Source: Phascolomyces articulosus (Eukaryota > Mucoromycota > Mucoromycetes > Mucorales > Lichtheimiaceae). From it: 64,000 nucleotides of DNA. Under the pieces are notes generated by a model. It saw only the letters and a program-made list of their open reading frames with translations, was not told the DNA's origin and ran no database searches. Shown here in pieces: positions 24,949 through 38,300 of this stretch; position 1 is the first letter of the stretch; every line of letters begins with the position of its first letter. Location of the stretch: the NCBI GenBank assembly GCA_025677815.1, contig JAIXMP010000004.1, forward strand, positions 992,001 to 1,056,000. Direction: 5' to 3'. A program made the position numbers and the translations under genes.

Positions 24949-26322
24949 TTAATCTGTTGCTCCACATTCACATCCAGCCAATCGGGCAAATATTCTTTGG
25001 ATGATAGATTTCACCCCCAATACTCGACTTTTTGTTGCAACGACTGTATCTTTAAATGCATCCTTCCAGTAAGGTGCTGTCCAGGGTGATGGGCGGATCT
25101 CTGATGCTGTGTTTTCCCAAATCGCCTTCAATTGTTTTTCAGCTTGAGCAAATGCTTGTTCTGCACGTTGTTTACTCTGATTCACAGCTGCTTGAATGAT
25201 AACAGCAAGGTCATCTTGTTGTAAAGCAGAATTATCATCCTCCATGCTATTTTTACTTTTGAACATGGCAAGTTTATTTCGAATATCTGATACAGACTCA
25301 TCCATTGCCTCCTTGTGTAGTTTTATCAATCCAGTAATACTAGCTGCGTTTACTTCCTCTAACCATGGGCGGAGTGGACCTGATAACCATACAGTTTTGG
25401 CAAATTCGGCATCGATGAATCGACTCATTTCTTTGGAAAGAGCTAATCCTTGATTTCCTGTACGTAATAACAATTGTCTGATTTCAGGAAGCATGAGTGC
25501 TGTGTCCTCCTCCTTATTTCTTTTCAATAATCCATGAGCCAATTGCGAAAGTTGATTCAGCTTATCATCATAAAAAGTAGCCAATTGATGGGTCATGGCG
25601 ATGGATCGTTCAGCAGCCTCGGTAGTCCAATGTAATAATCGGACTTGCATGATAGTGGCATCCTGTTGTAAAGAACGTGGGCGTAAATTTTTAACGATTT
25701 CTGCAATTGTACGTCGACGCGTGACGGTATCAGTAGTGATCAAGGATGTCTCATCGGCAAAGAAGGGCCACCACGGGACCAGACGTCGCAAATCAAAATA
25801 AATATCGTCCCACGTCAGAAGGTAGTAACGACGCCCAGCCACTTGTTGTTCTTGTCGTGCTTGTTCTGTTAATTGATGTACATGGGCCAATAATTCAAAA
25901 CAACGCGGGAACCGTTGTTCTAGATATTTGTGGGTTTGATATCGCCATATTTGAATTTGTGTAATAATTTGCTCCATCAAAGTGGGTGGTGAAGCAGGTG
26001 GCAAAGTCAGCGTTGTTTGTTGTTCCTGTTGTTTATTATCATGGTAGGGTACATCTTGTTCATTGTGTTGTTCTGACTCTGGTGAAGAACCATACTGTAA
26101 ATGAAGATCTGTTGAATCCACAGTGGCATCAAATTCATTCTTTTCAATCTTAAAAAAAAAGTTATTGTTAGGTTACTATTATCATAGAGATAAATTTTTC
26201 CTGCAAGGGGAAAGGGGAAAGTAGAATAAGAGTGAAGTAAATATAATACGTACTTGGGCATTGCATATATAATACAATGATAATAACATAGTAGTAAAGA
26301 GAATTAGTTGAAATGACTTCAT
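24949..26322 (-). CDS. orphan secreted or lumenal helical protein, 2 exons
   Basis: Exon 1 is 26322-26254 and exon 2 is 26148-24949, joined at CAA|ATT, 422 aa. Exon 1 codes exactly for a signal peptide (MKSFQLILFTTMLLSLYYI, cleavage probably after CNA), which is why I prefer it to the internal ATG at 26121. After a Gln/Ser-rich region (about 35-75) the protein is almost entirely predicted helix. It has aromatic blocks (RRYYLLTWDDIYFDLRRLV, PWWPFFADE) and long heptad-like stretches through about residue 400, and it ends in a Cys pair (CEC). There is no second membrane segment and no ER-retention signal at the C-terminus. I do not recognise the family. A secreted, vacuolar or ER-lumenal location is an inference from the signal peptide only. 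Confidence 0.75.
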
Positions 26323-26769
26323 TTTTAAACTTTTGATTTGATGAAGAAAAGGAATTAGAATGGGAGAGAAAGTATTTATATATAAAAAAAATAGGGAGAC
26401 TTTTTGTTTTGTGATTAAATGTTAAAATTGCTGGAAACACGCGTCTTTTAACACCGACCGCATGAAATATGCATCATATGATTGTGAGCAAATGAAAGCA
26501 TCTTATTTTTATCATTTTACAGTTTAAAATAGTAATCCAATGAGAAAGACAATGTAATTTGATAAAGTGTTGTATTTACAGAAGGAAAAAAATATTATAA
26601 GGGTTGGTTTTTTTTGTGTGAATAGTATATGTCTGTGTGTTTGTAAGTGAAATGGTATACTAAAAGTTACAATGCCAAATATAAAAGATAAAAGTGTGAG
26701 AATATGTAAGGGAAAAAAAAACAACATATCATGATAGAAATTGATGACAGAAAATAATTAATTGAATAG
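26323..26769. other. intergenic: promoter of the secreted-protein gene
   Basis: About 450 bp between the start of the secreted-protein gene and the stop of the Dsc3-like gene, both on the minus strand. AT-rich, with no gene or distinct site identified. Confidence 0.5.
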
Positions 26770-27966
26770 TTAATGATAAACATGAAGAACACCAAATGAT
26801 ATATTAATCAACATGCCAGCTACAATACCCATTTGATGCCTTCGAGTAAATACTGATTCACGGAACCAAAAGACGCATAATATTCCAAGAAAGAATCCAA
26901 GTAAAAGACCCCACATCATTTCTTTGTATGTTCCCTGTACCACTAATGATGATGATGATTAATTAACATATCTAATCGATATGCCATATCCATTTTATCA
27001 TTATTGTAACTACATGGGTATAATTAATATAATACTTACATCCATCAGGTAATATTTCACCAGTACTTTCCATCCATTGTTCTTCCATTGCTATAGTTTG
27101 TTCCGTGATTTCTTTTTTTTTATCAAAAATAATAATAATAATAAAGACGATGTAATTGAGCAGACATTTCTTTCATGATTAATAATACATTGTAAAACAT
27201 TACTTACCACCATCAAAATTAGGTGAACCATGTAATCGATGAAATTGAGTACGAATATCTCGAATTTCTTCTTCATTAAATCCAGTTTCTTGTAATCGAT
27301 CAAATCCCAACAAGGGTGTTACTTGATTTCCAGTATTATTATTGTTTCCATTGTCATCGTCTTCATCATCTTCAGATCCTAACTATTTTGCATAATATAA
27401 ATATAATGTTGTCCTATAGATCAAATCAAATTCTAAAATAACTAAACTCACACGTCTATCATGATTCTGCTGATAGGGTGTTCCTGTATTTGATTCTCGA
27501 GAAACATAATCGGATATAGAACAATGGATATAAACCGGTAAAGGGGTTTCTATTGGGGGTAAGAGCTCGTCTTTTCCAACAATACGAGTGCGTTTACCAA
27601 TACCGTAATGACTCAAATGTTCATTTGGTCCTGTAAGAATACGTCCTTGATAAATTAATCGAATGTTCATGTTGTGTGTCCTTTTAGGTACAGATTGTCG
27701 AATCTATTGAAATGAGACCATCTTTTTTTTAGTTTATTTTTTTTTCTGTAACACACTTTTGTGCTTCCTTTCCAGGTCACCCAAACCAACCACCGTACAC
27801 TTTTTTTTATTTTATTTTAAACTATTTTTAATAAGATAATATATACCTTTTGTTTTAAACTTTCGATTGTATCATAGATAGGAGATACAGTCACGATCAA
27901 GTTGGATCCATCCGCTAAACGAATATGAATATCAATGGATTCGTAATAATCTCGAATTTCAGGCAT
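26770..27966 (-). CDS. DSC3: Dsc3-like ubiquitin-like domain membrane protein (DSC E3 ligase subunit), 5 exons
   Basis: Exons (minus): 27966-27847, 27703-27452, 27382-27208, 27111-27040 and 26942-26770, 263 aa. An N-terminal ubiquitin-like fold (residues about 8-110: IHIRLADGSNLIVTVSPI, then NIRLIYQGRILTGPNEHLS) has the DUF2407/Dsc3 pattern. It is followed by an acidic, Asn-rich linker, an LLGFDRLQETGFNEEEI segment and two C-terminal membrane segments (MMWGLLLGFFLGILCVFWF and MGIVAGMLINISFGVLHVY). In fission yeast Dsc3 is part of the Golgi Dsc E3 ubiquitin ligase, which acts in SREBP cleavage and membrane-protein degradation. The domain order, length and two-helix C-terminus fit. The assignment rests on architecture and short motifs, so a related Ubl-membrane protein remains possible. 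Confidence 0.78.
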
Positions 27967-28397
27967 GGAAAAAAGACATACAAAGTTGGTAAAAAGTAAT
28001 AGTTATGGGAATAGTAGTGGCACCAAGAAGTTTATATGACCCAAAGAAAAACGAAAGTCAGCTTTATGCGAAATTCTATCCATAATTGGAGAAATAAAAA
28101 TGAAACTTCTTTTTTTTCCCATGGGTAACTACCGTATATATCATTATGATGTGTCATTTTAAAAACTTCATATCATATAAACTCAAAAAACAGTATATTA
28201 TTATTATTATTATTATATATTATGAATAAAATTGATGAGATAAAGAAAAGGACATGTTAAAGAAAAAGAATATAACGAATGCATCAGAATTATGTTTTTT
28301 TTTCGGAAAAATTTACAATTTTTTTTTGAAAACGAGAGAATGAAGAAAATATGAAAAAAATGGGTAAATGATAAAGAAAAAAAGAAAAAGGAGGAGA
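27967..28397. other. intergenic region, no feature seen
   Basis: About 430 bp holding the promoter of the Dsc3-like gene and the 3' end of the Barentsz-like gene. Contains a short TTA repeat near 28198-28213. Confidence 0.5.
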
Positions 28398-31300
28398 TTA
28401 AGTATAGTACTGAGATGAATTGGGATAATAATAGAATGGTTGTTGCTGTTGCTGTGGTTGTCGTCGTGGATTTCGAGAAGATGATGGGTGTTGTTGTGGT
28501 TGTTGATGCAGTGATTCCATATTATTATTCTGCCACTCTTCTTCCAAAAGTGGCGCTGCACCCCAACCATCATCCTCTGCGTCTCCATCCTCATCTACTA
28601 CAATCATTCTCCCTTGCTGTTGTTGAGCCATAATTGGAATCGGCGGCATAGTTGTTTGTGGTGGATAGTAATAATATTGATACATATTAGGATCCATACC
28701 ATAATATACCATACCATTGGCTTCATAAGCAGGCATATAAGGTTGTGAAGCATCTGTAGCATTGGGATTACTGGTAGTAGGAGGCATGGCAACATTCATA
28801 CTATTGTTATTACTACCATCATTTGGCGCTGAAGAGGTAGGTGGCATTCCCATCGTAGGTTGAAGAGGCATTCCGTAAGCTTGTGGCAGCGCAGCTGTTA
28901 TAGGCACATAGCTGCCCATGGGTTGCTGATAATAATAAGGATTTGGTGGTGGTATTTCTTGGATATATGGACTATGTTGATGGTGATCATTGTTATTCTG
29001 ATTGGCGTCTTCAAAAGCTGATGAATGTGGTTGTTCAGGTTCATCTTTTCGTCGCCAATTATCATCCATTCGTCGTGGTTGCGATGAAGGTCGTTTATTA
29101 TTATCATGAGGACGTCGTTTTGTTGACTTATTGTAATGATGATCATGCATTCCGTCATTTGGAGGAATTGGTACTGGTGCTTGTGCTATTGGAGAAGAAG
29201 GAGGAATAAAAACAGGTGCTGATGCTGAAATATCGTTTTTATTACCCCAATTCATTGATAATGAATCATCCGCCTCCAAAATAATTTCAACGTCTGATTC
29301 TTGATCTTCTTTATCTTCATTAAATTTATCATGATCCCAAGCATCCTCATCGTGAGCTGAATTGATCTTTCCCCAAGGTGTATTTTGAAAAGCATCAAAA
29401 TCATAAGCAGGAGCTACTGGTGATGCCAATAGTTCTTTCTGTAATGTAGATGAGGATATAGATTTTTCTTTTTTGAAAAATTCCTTTTTGGGAGTTTTCG
29501 GTTTTTTTGTAGTTGTAGAAGAATTTGATTTGTGTGGAGTAGTAGTCAAACTTTGTTGTTGATGTTGTTGAGCTGGAGGGGCTGTTAGAGGTTTCTTTTG
29601 AGAAAGATAACCACGACCACGACGTTGTGATGCTTGAGGTCGATCAACTTGTTTACTACTACTATTACTACTGTTACTGTTGTTTTGTTTATCCCATGAT
29701 CCCCATGCAGGTGATGCCAATTCATTCTTCTTGGAGTCAACAGACTTTGGAGTATCCACCACTTCCTTTGTATTCCAGCTTGCATTCTTTTTCCAATCAT
29801 CCTCCACTTCATCCTTTGCCATACTACTATCACCCCAGCCATTGCTTGAGGGAGCTATTGTTGTATCAGACCACTCTTCAATATTGGGAACCTCCGAAGG
29901 AGAACCCCATACATCCTCAGCTGTTTTTGTTTCTTTTGTAGTAGTTGAAGTAGTATACCCCTTCTTATCATCATTGTCATAATTCTTCTTAGACCTCGAT
30001 TCTGTTTCTTTTTGTTTATATGATGATGATGATTTGGTATTAATATTGGATGAAAATGCTGCAGTCGTTGTCGTCGTTGGCCAGCCATCCGTTTTGACAG
30101 GTTCTTCAAAGGATCCCCATCCTGTTGTTGCTGCTTCCAATTGCTGGTTTGGAACATTGTTGGTTGTAATAACTGAATTCCAGTCATCCGTCGTTTCTTT
30201 TTCAACATTTTCCTTTTCCTTTTCTTCTTTCTCTTTGGACGGCATCTGTGTCGAATCATTGGATAAACTCCATGCATTTGTTGTCGGTAATGAATAAGAT
30301 TTCCAATCCTTATTTGCCTGCTGTGTGTTCGTCCAATCATCGCCCTCCCCTGATACGCCATTGTGTTGCCGTTGTTGTTGCGCTGGTTGATCATTTTTGG
30401 TTATCGCATCACCCCAACCACCCATTTCATCATCATCGACATTGTTTACCATAGATCCATTGACATCTCCCCAAGAATCCACCATTTTTTCTTTTTCATC
30501 TTTTTTATTATTATCCTGATCCTTATTAAGCTGAGGCCAAGTTTCTTTTTCAGGAGATGATGTTTCGATATGTTTTGGATCAAAGGATTGCCAACGATTA
30601 TTCGCACCCTCTTTATCATTACTTACGCTTGGTCGTCTTTGACGTCTCTGTCGATGTTGATATTGATGTTTTTGTTGACGTCGAAAGGATTGTTTTGATG
30701 ATTGAGAGGGTGAACCATCTCGTTTTCGCTGTTGATCCTGTTCATCCATACGTAATAACCAATCATATCCATCATGATTCCATTTTGAATTGATTAGTTC
30801 ATCGGGTACACGGCGATAATTTTTATTCGTATGATTTGTGTTACTATGACGTCGCCCTGAATGATGGGGCTGTTGCTGTTGTGGATGGTGATTTGCGCTG
30901 CTGTTGTCGGGTTTATTGCTATTACGACGCATGAATTTTCGTTTTTCGGATGTATCGGGAGGTGGAGGGGGGCCATTGTCCAATGCAGGTCGTAATGCAT
31001 CTTGTCGATATCGATCATCATGGCTCCAAAACATCCCTACATAAGGAACAAAACTAGGATCTTCAGCAAGTTTACGTCGGTATTCGCGTCTTTCCAATAT
31101 TTGTTTTTCGCGATTAGTAAGAGGTGCAGATGATGTTTTGGAGGATGTTTCATTTTCTGTTTCTTTTATCGATGATGTTTCTTCTTCTTCAACTTCTTCT
31201 TTTGTTGTAATATTCGTAGATGATATAGATTCTTTTTCTTTTTCAATACCAGTCGTTGTACTAGATCTTTCATTCTGTGTTTTGATCGTCGTTACTAAGA

Positions 31301-31615
31301 TGCGAAAAATTTATGCGTGAATAAAAAAAAAAATAATATATAATCACACCACTCTTTTCTCTTTCTCTTTTTACCTGGAGATTCTTGTGGATTGAGTGAC
31401 CTAAGATCATGAATCGTTGATTCTGTTTCACTTTCACTCTCTTGTTCATCCTCACTATCTTCTTCTTCGCCCGAGGAAGAACTATCAACGTTGTCTTCTG
31501 AAGAATCAAGGTCATCGGATGAATGGTCGGTACTAGAAACTGATCTTTCTTCACCTTCACTGTGAACATCTTCGTCATTGAAGCGTCCACGTCGTCTTGA
31601 TCGTACATGTGACAT
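28398..31615 (-). CDS. CASC3: Barentsz/CASC3-like exon junction complex protein with many Trp-Gly motifs, 2 exons
   Basis: Exon 1 is 31615-31375 and exon 2 is 31294-28398, 1045 aa. The N-terminus is basic (MSHVRSRRRGRF) and then a strongly acidic Ser/Glu/Asp tract (residues about 12-70). At 152-175 lies the Btz (SELOR-type) core, YRRKLAEDPSFVPYVGMFW followed by SHDDR. In Barentsz/CASC3 (MLN51) this region clamps eIF4AIII on RNA within the exon junction complex. The remaining ~850 residues are disordered, rich in Q/N/S, with about twenty tryptophans mostly in acidic or Gly/Ser settings (for example GGWGD, TGWGS, NGWGD, AWGSW, NWGNK, DGWGA). A proline/Tyr-rich segment and Q runs close the protein. 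The conserved core makes the family call good. The Trp-rich linkers are unusual and could be interaction motifs; that is an inference. Confidence 0.83.
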
Positions 31616-33872
31616 TGTTATTATTTTTTTATGTAGAAAAAAAAAGATCTGCAAAAAGTGAGAGGGAGTGTGTGGGTATGTATGTGTAAGTGAATATATG
31701 TGTGGGAGAGAAGAAAAAGAGAGAGAGGAGGGGGGTTTGTGTGGAAAGACCAAAAAAAAAAGTGTCACGCTAGGCGGCAAGAATAAAAAAAAATGCCGCT
31801 TTCTTCGTGGTTTTTCATTCTTTTGGGTGCACCCCTTCAAAAAAACATTTATGCTTAACAACAATACATATAAATTAACACGAATTTGAGCCTGTTTTTC
31901 TTTTAAAATACCCCACTTTTTATTATATCCAATTAAGTACAATTTTATTCTATATAAGCCTCTTCTATCAAGATTAGTACTGTTATTTACTATTTTTATA
32001 TTTTATTGGTAAGATTATTTCATTGTTGATGATTATGAACAGGTATTACAATATCATCCTGTGTTCATGCCGTTATTTTTTTTATATACAACTCTTATTC
32101 TGCCTTTATAATTTTTTATTGCATAATTGTAGAATAAGAATATAAATTATAGGACTATTCCTTGTTGTATGAGTTAGCAGCAGCAGCAGCTTCTTTATAA
32201 GCAAGCATAATAATTAAGATGCATTAAAATATTGTATCATAGATAGTCATTGTTTATCAACATATGCAAATAGCTACGACAATCTACCTTGTCGATTCCC
32301 AATTATTGTTACCAAAACAAAAAAAAAACAGGAATAGGCTTGTTATTGTTTTTCTATTCTAAAAACGAAAAAAATAAGGTGATTAAAGTATTCAATTACA
32401 TTTATATCGATATGATTTTCTTCATCAACAACGCGATATTTTTTATGCAATTTAAGCCATATTTTTTATGGATCGCCGATTTTTTTTCCAGGTACGTACG
32501 CATTTTGAATATGCTCATTGTCTTTATTAAGGTACAAGGTATCAAATAAGGAAATGATATTAATTTGGACTGACACGTTTATCTTGAAGCACAGTTATCA
32601 TTCCCAATATGATAAACATTAAATCTTTTCTTCCAAAGGCTTCTTACAATATTCAAGCAATAATATATAGCATATTTATTGGATATTAACAGATGTTTCA
32701 TTTTATAAAAATTTTTCTGACTGTATTCTTCTATTAACATAAATAATAGACCATAAAAAATAAGACTTTAAATGGGAAACGATTATAAATTTTAGCAATA
32801 CTGGTATTTCATGATTCTCTGGTCAGGTTGGTATTATTGCAATTTATTATGACACACCACCTTTCATCAAAATGTTATTTTTTTGTTTTTTCTCTTTCAC
32901 ACATACATAGAGAGATTCAAGCATCTATTCTTTCATATTACATTATGATGGAGGATATCAAAGTTAGTATACTAGGTTTATATTGTCGACACAATGAAAA
33001 ACATCGAAATACAGAGAGAGTAACGACACGATAAGAGAGAATACCTTCTTTTTAAAAAAATTTATCTGTAGACACAAACTATTATAATTTCGTTGTGCAA
33101 AAAGAATGAAACATTGATTTACTATCCTATTTGCATGAATAACCTGTATAAAACCAATCTCCTTTATTCTGACTTGGCATGCTATAAGTAGTGCTTGATC
33201 AGAATGAAGTCAATATCAATAGTACCAATAATCACCATAAAAAACTAGCAATTAATGCTTTGTTAGCACTCTTGGAAATAAATAATTTTATACATTGTTA
33301 TTATTTTCCTGAGAAAAACATTGGCTATCTTTAGCTACTGAGATGACATATCCTAACTGTATTAATCAAAACAAGTCATTGAACAAAATGTTTGTGCCAC
33401 CGTCAACTAAATCATTGGTGGTTGCAATGCCAAAACCGAGCTGACCTAACTTGCTTACAAAATCGCAACAATAGGAAAATTTCATGCAAGAACTATTTTA
33501 TTTAATGATGATTAGAACTTGTTATTGCTAAACCTTCAGAACTTGAATGTATCGCTGTATATAGATTCTTCAAAGCAGCGACCCCGTAGGAAATTATTGA
33601 AAAACGCTTAAAACTTTAAAAAATATCAATACAAAATGCAATGGCTCAAGACAGAGTAATCTCAAAGTTCTTGATCAAACCGCTGCAGATTCAAGACCTT
33701 TGGAAGGAAAATATTATGATAGGGTGAAAGCATGTATATACTTGTTTGCTTAACCATATAACTACTGTTAAGTTTATATAGCATTCCATAGAAAATGTGG
33801 AATGGGGAAAAATAAAATTACTTCTGATAGACTTAGCCAAATACATATATTGAGATCACACAAAGAATAACA
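31616..33872. other. intergenic region, no supported gene
   Basis: About 2.25 kb. The first 100 bp above 31615 are purine-rich and probably the 5' region of the Barentsz-like gene. Further on I see only short frames without family features and a short GCA repeat at about 32177-32190. Confidence 0.55.
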
Positions 33873-34031
33873 ATGGTCGTCGTAACGAACGAACTTTCCT
33901 TACCATTATTGCCAATTGAAATTTGGCATATTGTTCTCGGCGATTTGGTAACTTTATGTATTAGCAGAGGCTTCTAATAAATTTTGGACCATTTTACTAG
34001 CTTTGCCAATTTGGCTGTAATTATCAAGAAG
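33873..34031 (+). pseudogene. F-box fragment, frameshifted relic
   Basis: An ATG at 33873 opens MVVVTNELSLPLLPIEIWHI followed by VLGDL, a good first half of an F-box (LP-x-E-I-x-x-x-I-L). The frame stops at 33977. The matching second half (ASNKFWTILLALPIWL) follows in another frame and itself ends at a stop. I found no downstream LRR or other domain. This is best read as a decayed copy of the expanded F-box family. It is separate from the nearly intact F-box gene at 43.3 kb. Confidence 0.5.
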
Positions 34032-35329
34032 ATCAACAAAAGAAAGAATCTGATGAATTCAACTAAATCATATTACAAAATGACTTTTTCAAGACATATC
34101 ATCAATATATTAACCAAAACATTAATAGTCATATATGTAGAGACGAAACTCGCTGGTAAAAAGTCATCCTCGACTCAGTTCACGAAAAATACAATCTCTC
34201 GTGAAGTAACAAACCCATGTTAGACCCACAACGGCAGTTGTTGAGTATCTAACATCAACTATATTATGCCCCTATTGATATAAACGCATATCTATACATT
34301 TGAACATCAAGAGAAACGGACAAACTGATTGATAGAATGGGATTAAACCATCTCATAACCATCACCAATGCTCTCCCAGAAATCTAGAATGCATATATTA
34401 CTTTTACCAGAAACAAAATAAGTACCTTTAAAAATTGTAAATACTACAGCTCCATTCATCATTTCTCCTCCTACTGGTGAACTGGTAACCATTTTTGCAT
34501 GCCTATACAGAAGCCGAACAGTCAATATAAGCAATTCTCTACCTAGAAGTAAGTATAGTAATTTCTTCATATCTATGTCAATATGATTGCTTTATATAAC
34601 ACCTAGTATTTTGTATATTTCTTCTATTCCCGTATATATTTCAGCTATACTCCAGTGTGAAGTTTGAAAAGACTCGCAATGGTTTTTTTTGTGTCATTTT
34701 GGGTGCTTTTTTTCTAGCATTTTACTCATCTCAAACATACTATATAGGGCCAACTAGGTACAAAGAAAGGTTACTTTCTTTGACCACATACATTCATCAA
34801 GAAAACCCATTGTCACCGTTTTTAGATCTTAAGCGCTAATACACTTCTCAATTTACACCAAGACCTTCTTCACTTTGTAATATAAAATAGTAAAGTAAAA
34901 TAAATATTTAAGTTCTTAAGTTTATCATTAAACATATATTATATTATTTGTTTGTAAATTATTATATAAAAATCTTATCCTTTTCATATTTAGGAAAGGT
35001 ATCTTCTCGTTTATTGTTGTTGTTATTTAAGTTAGAAGTTACAAGGAGGGTCTAAGGATATATTAGATGAACCTTGTCAACAGATGAAGACGCTTAGAGA
35101 ATTATAACAAAAAAAACGCAACATGAGAATAAATGTGGTGGTTACAAGGCACAAAGATGCTAAAAAGAATGGAACGGACTTTTTTTTTTCCAAACTGCAA
35201 GTTGCACAGGTTATCCAGGAAAGGCAAGTTGTTATAACCTCCTTCGCTTTTACTTAAACATCATCCCTTTTCTTATATTTCTCTGTTTCTTTTTTTATAC
35301 CTTTAATAAATAGCTTTTTCTTTAAAGTA
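34032..35329. other. intergenic region, no supported gene
   Basis: About 1.3 kb. A minus-strand frame at 34570-34343 (75 codons, starting MKKLLYLLL) could be a small secreted peptide if a 40-nt intron is assumed, but nothing supports it. The final ~300 bp contain the promoter of the TBC gene, with T-rich runs just before its ATG. Confidence 0.5.
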
Positions 35330-38300
35330 ATGGGGGAAAGCCAAGACCATTCTGGCTTGACCGAAATGGGTGACGATACTAGACTGTCCCAAGAGTTTTC
35401 TTCTGTACGATTATCTGGTGATTCACAGATGGCATCGATTGATTTAGACGACAGTAATAATCACTCACCATCCAATAGTACCACTCACGGTCATGCTGCC
35501 GATGCTACGACAACTACAACTACCATCGCTGTTACAGAAGAGACCACTACGTCCGAAACGACAACAACAACAACTGATAAATTACTTGATGATCTTTCCA
35601 GAAACGGATCGGCATTCCCATTAGATAGCTCACGATCCACTTCAAGCAATACTTCAAACGCTTCACCTCCACCGCCACCCCCTAAGAATAACAGCAACGT
35701 TCACCATCATCATCAACATAATGATCACTCAATAGATAATGAATGGCCTTCGGATACAAGGAAAACGTATCAATATGATCAATTCTTCGAAGAGGTATCA
35801 TTGGATTTACCACGAGATTCTACTCCTCATCAATTTGAATCCTCAAAGTTTATGAAATTTATGCCTCGAAGAACATTACCACAACAACAACTTCCACAAC
35901 AGCAACAACCACAACATCACTCTATGTCAATTACTACAGCTGATGTCTCTGGCCCATTCTATTCCATATCAGATGTATTAAATGATAGCCCATCAACAAC
36001 AGCAACAGCAGCTACGGCTGCAGCAGCGGCCGCGGCCGCTGCTGCTGCTGCTGCTTCCGGAAGAGAGTTACCTGATACACCCAATGGACATGATCATCAT
36101 CAACAACCAGCATTCCAAAGAGGTGCAAGACGAAATATATATGAAGGAGAATTTGTTGCGCAATCGGGTGGTTCATCTGTAAAAGCATTGAAACGGAGGT
36201 CTAGGTAAGAATGAATATGACATTCAAAAAAAAAAAAAAAAAAAAAAAAAGGACAATAAAAATTAAAAGGTTGATTAATTATTTTGAAAAATGATTGTTT
36301 ATATAGTCTTAATCCATTCTCACGCAGAAATACACAAAAGCCATCACCACTTGATACCGTGATATCTAAGACAAGACCAAGGTACATTCTTTTTTAAAGA
36401 AACGATGCATTTTTTACCTTAAACATTTTACTAGATCTATGATCAAGTAACTAACCTGTGTCTAACTTGGATAGAATGCTACCACCAAAAGATCCACATG
36501 AAGAAAAGAAACATTTACAACAACATCAAGCAATGATGAAAAAGGCACGGCAATTAGGTTAGTTTATCATTTGAGTTTTAAGTTAAACATCCTTGATTTC
36601 TTTTTATCAATTTATACTCTTGACTAAAAAAAAATTATATGCAATTGTCCATATATAGAGGCCAAAAAGGAACGAGAGCATCATAAACGAAGAGAAGAAA
36701 GAGATAAAAAAATGTCACAATCTTTACAAATCTGGGAAGATGAAATATTGACAAATTGGAAAATAAGGTAAATAAAAAGTGGTTCATGTTTTATACTGCG
36801 GATGGAAAAAAAATCAAGTTATTGTATAGATGAAAAGAAAAGAACATTTTCGTATACTTAGCAACAAAATTCCTAAACATGAACGAATTTTTTAGGGTTA
36901 AAGATAGAAGAACACATGAATTATGGCTGCAAGGGGTGCCACCAAGATGCAGAAAGCGGGTTTGGATGCTTGCTATCGGAAATAATTTGAAACTTTCTAA
37001 AGGTAATAGTATAAATAAGGTCGTTGTAAGGATAGTCAAATTAGATAAACATTTTACTAAAATGTAAGGGGGTTATTGATGCTGATTATATACAGAATCT
37101 TTTAAAAATGATGTGCAACATCGTACCAATGGCTCCAATAATGGTGATTCAACAAAACAACGATATAATAATAATGGAAATATACCGGATGATCGAGATA
37201 AACGCCACGAGCCTGAATGGATACGACAAAGCATCGAAGAAAACGATGAATTATATAATTTACGACGTGTACGACGAACGAGTAGTTTAAATGTTCTTCA
37301 AGAAGATCCATCTGAACGAACCCATTATCCAGAAAGCATAGATGAACATGAACCACCTGTATTACGAGAAGGCAATTATGAAGGAGAAATGGAGCATGTG
37401 AATGATGATGAAGATGTATATCATGCGGAGAACCTATCCTCGAATGATCTTCATAGTAGAAGAGGAATGGATTTGCAAGAAATGTATGAGAATCAGAAAC
37501 AAGAACAACGACAATCATCAGAAGGAAAATATAGTGGTGAAAGTAGCAGTCATGCTAGTGGTGAAGTGGCTGGTATGGATGAAGATGATGATGTTCGACT
37601 TGGCGATGATATTGGTTCTGGTGATGAAGACGATGGAGATGGCAGCGACCTTAATAAGATACCCATAGACGATTCCGAAACTTCGCATTATTTGAAAAAG
37701 ACGATTGAAGAAGATATTTTGAGGACTCTGCCAAGCCTTTGTGTATTTCAGGTATAAGAAAGAATCGCTTTATTATTTTTATTTTAGAAAGGAAAAGGTT
37801 GTGTATGTACGTAGGTATAGAAACTAACATACTATCTTTTGAATTTAGCCCGATGGACCTTTATTTTCATCCTTGAAAAAAGTACTTCAAGGATATGCTC
37901 ATCTTCGAGAGGAAGATACTTATGTAAGTTTCAAAAGAGATTGATGGAGAGAAAGTGATAGAGACACTGGGTAATTTAAGAAAGATGAGAAAATAATCCA
38001 ATATATAAAAATTATATATAGTCTCGAGGCACATCTTTCCTTGCTGGTATGTTATTATTAAATATGAGCACAGATGAAGCTCTAGTCGCGTTACCCAATC
38101 TGATCCGGAAATCAGGTGTACTCTCTGCACTTTATGATGGAGATGAACAACGTGTCCGAGGATACTTCAAAATTTTCAACATTGGTTTTGCCGAAAACTT
38201 GCCCAAACTTTATTTGCATTTCAAGAATTTATCATTGACGCCGGACCATTACTTGCCCGATTGGTTCATGACAATCTTTTCGTCCATTGTTCCCTTGGAA

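Noticed and set aside
28415..31021. Many open frames of 60-180 codons on both strands within the Barentsz-like gene
   Set aside because: Shadows of its CAA/CAT/GAT-rich coding sequence; only the long minus-strand frame carries a conserved domain.
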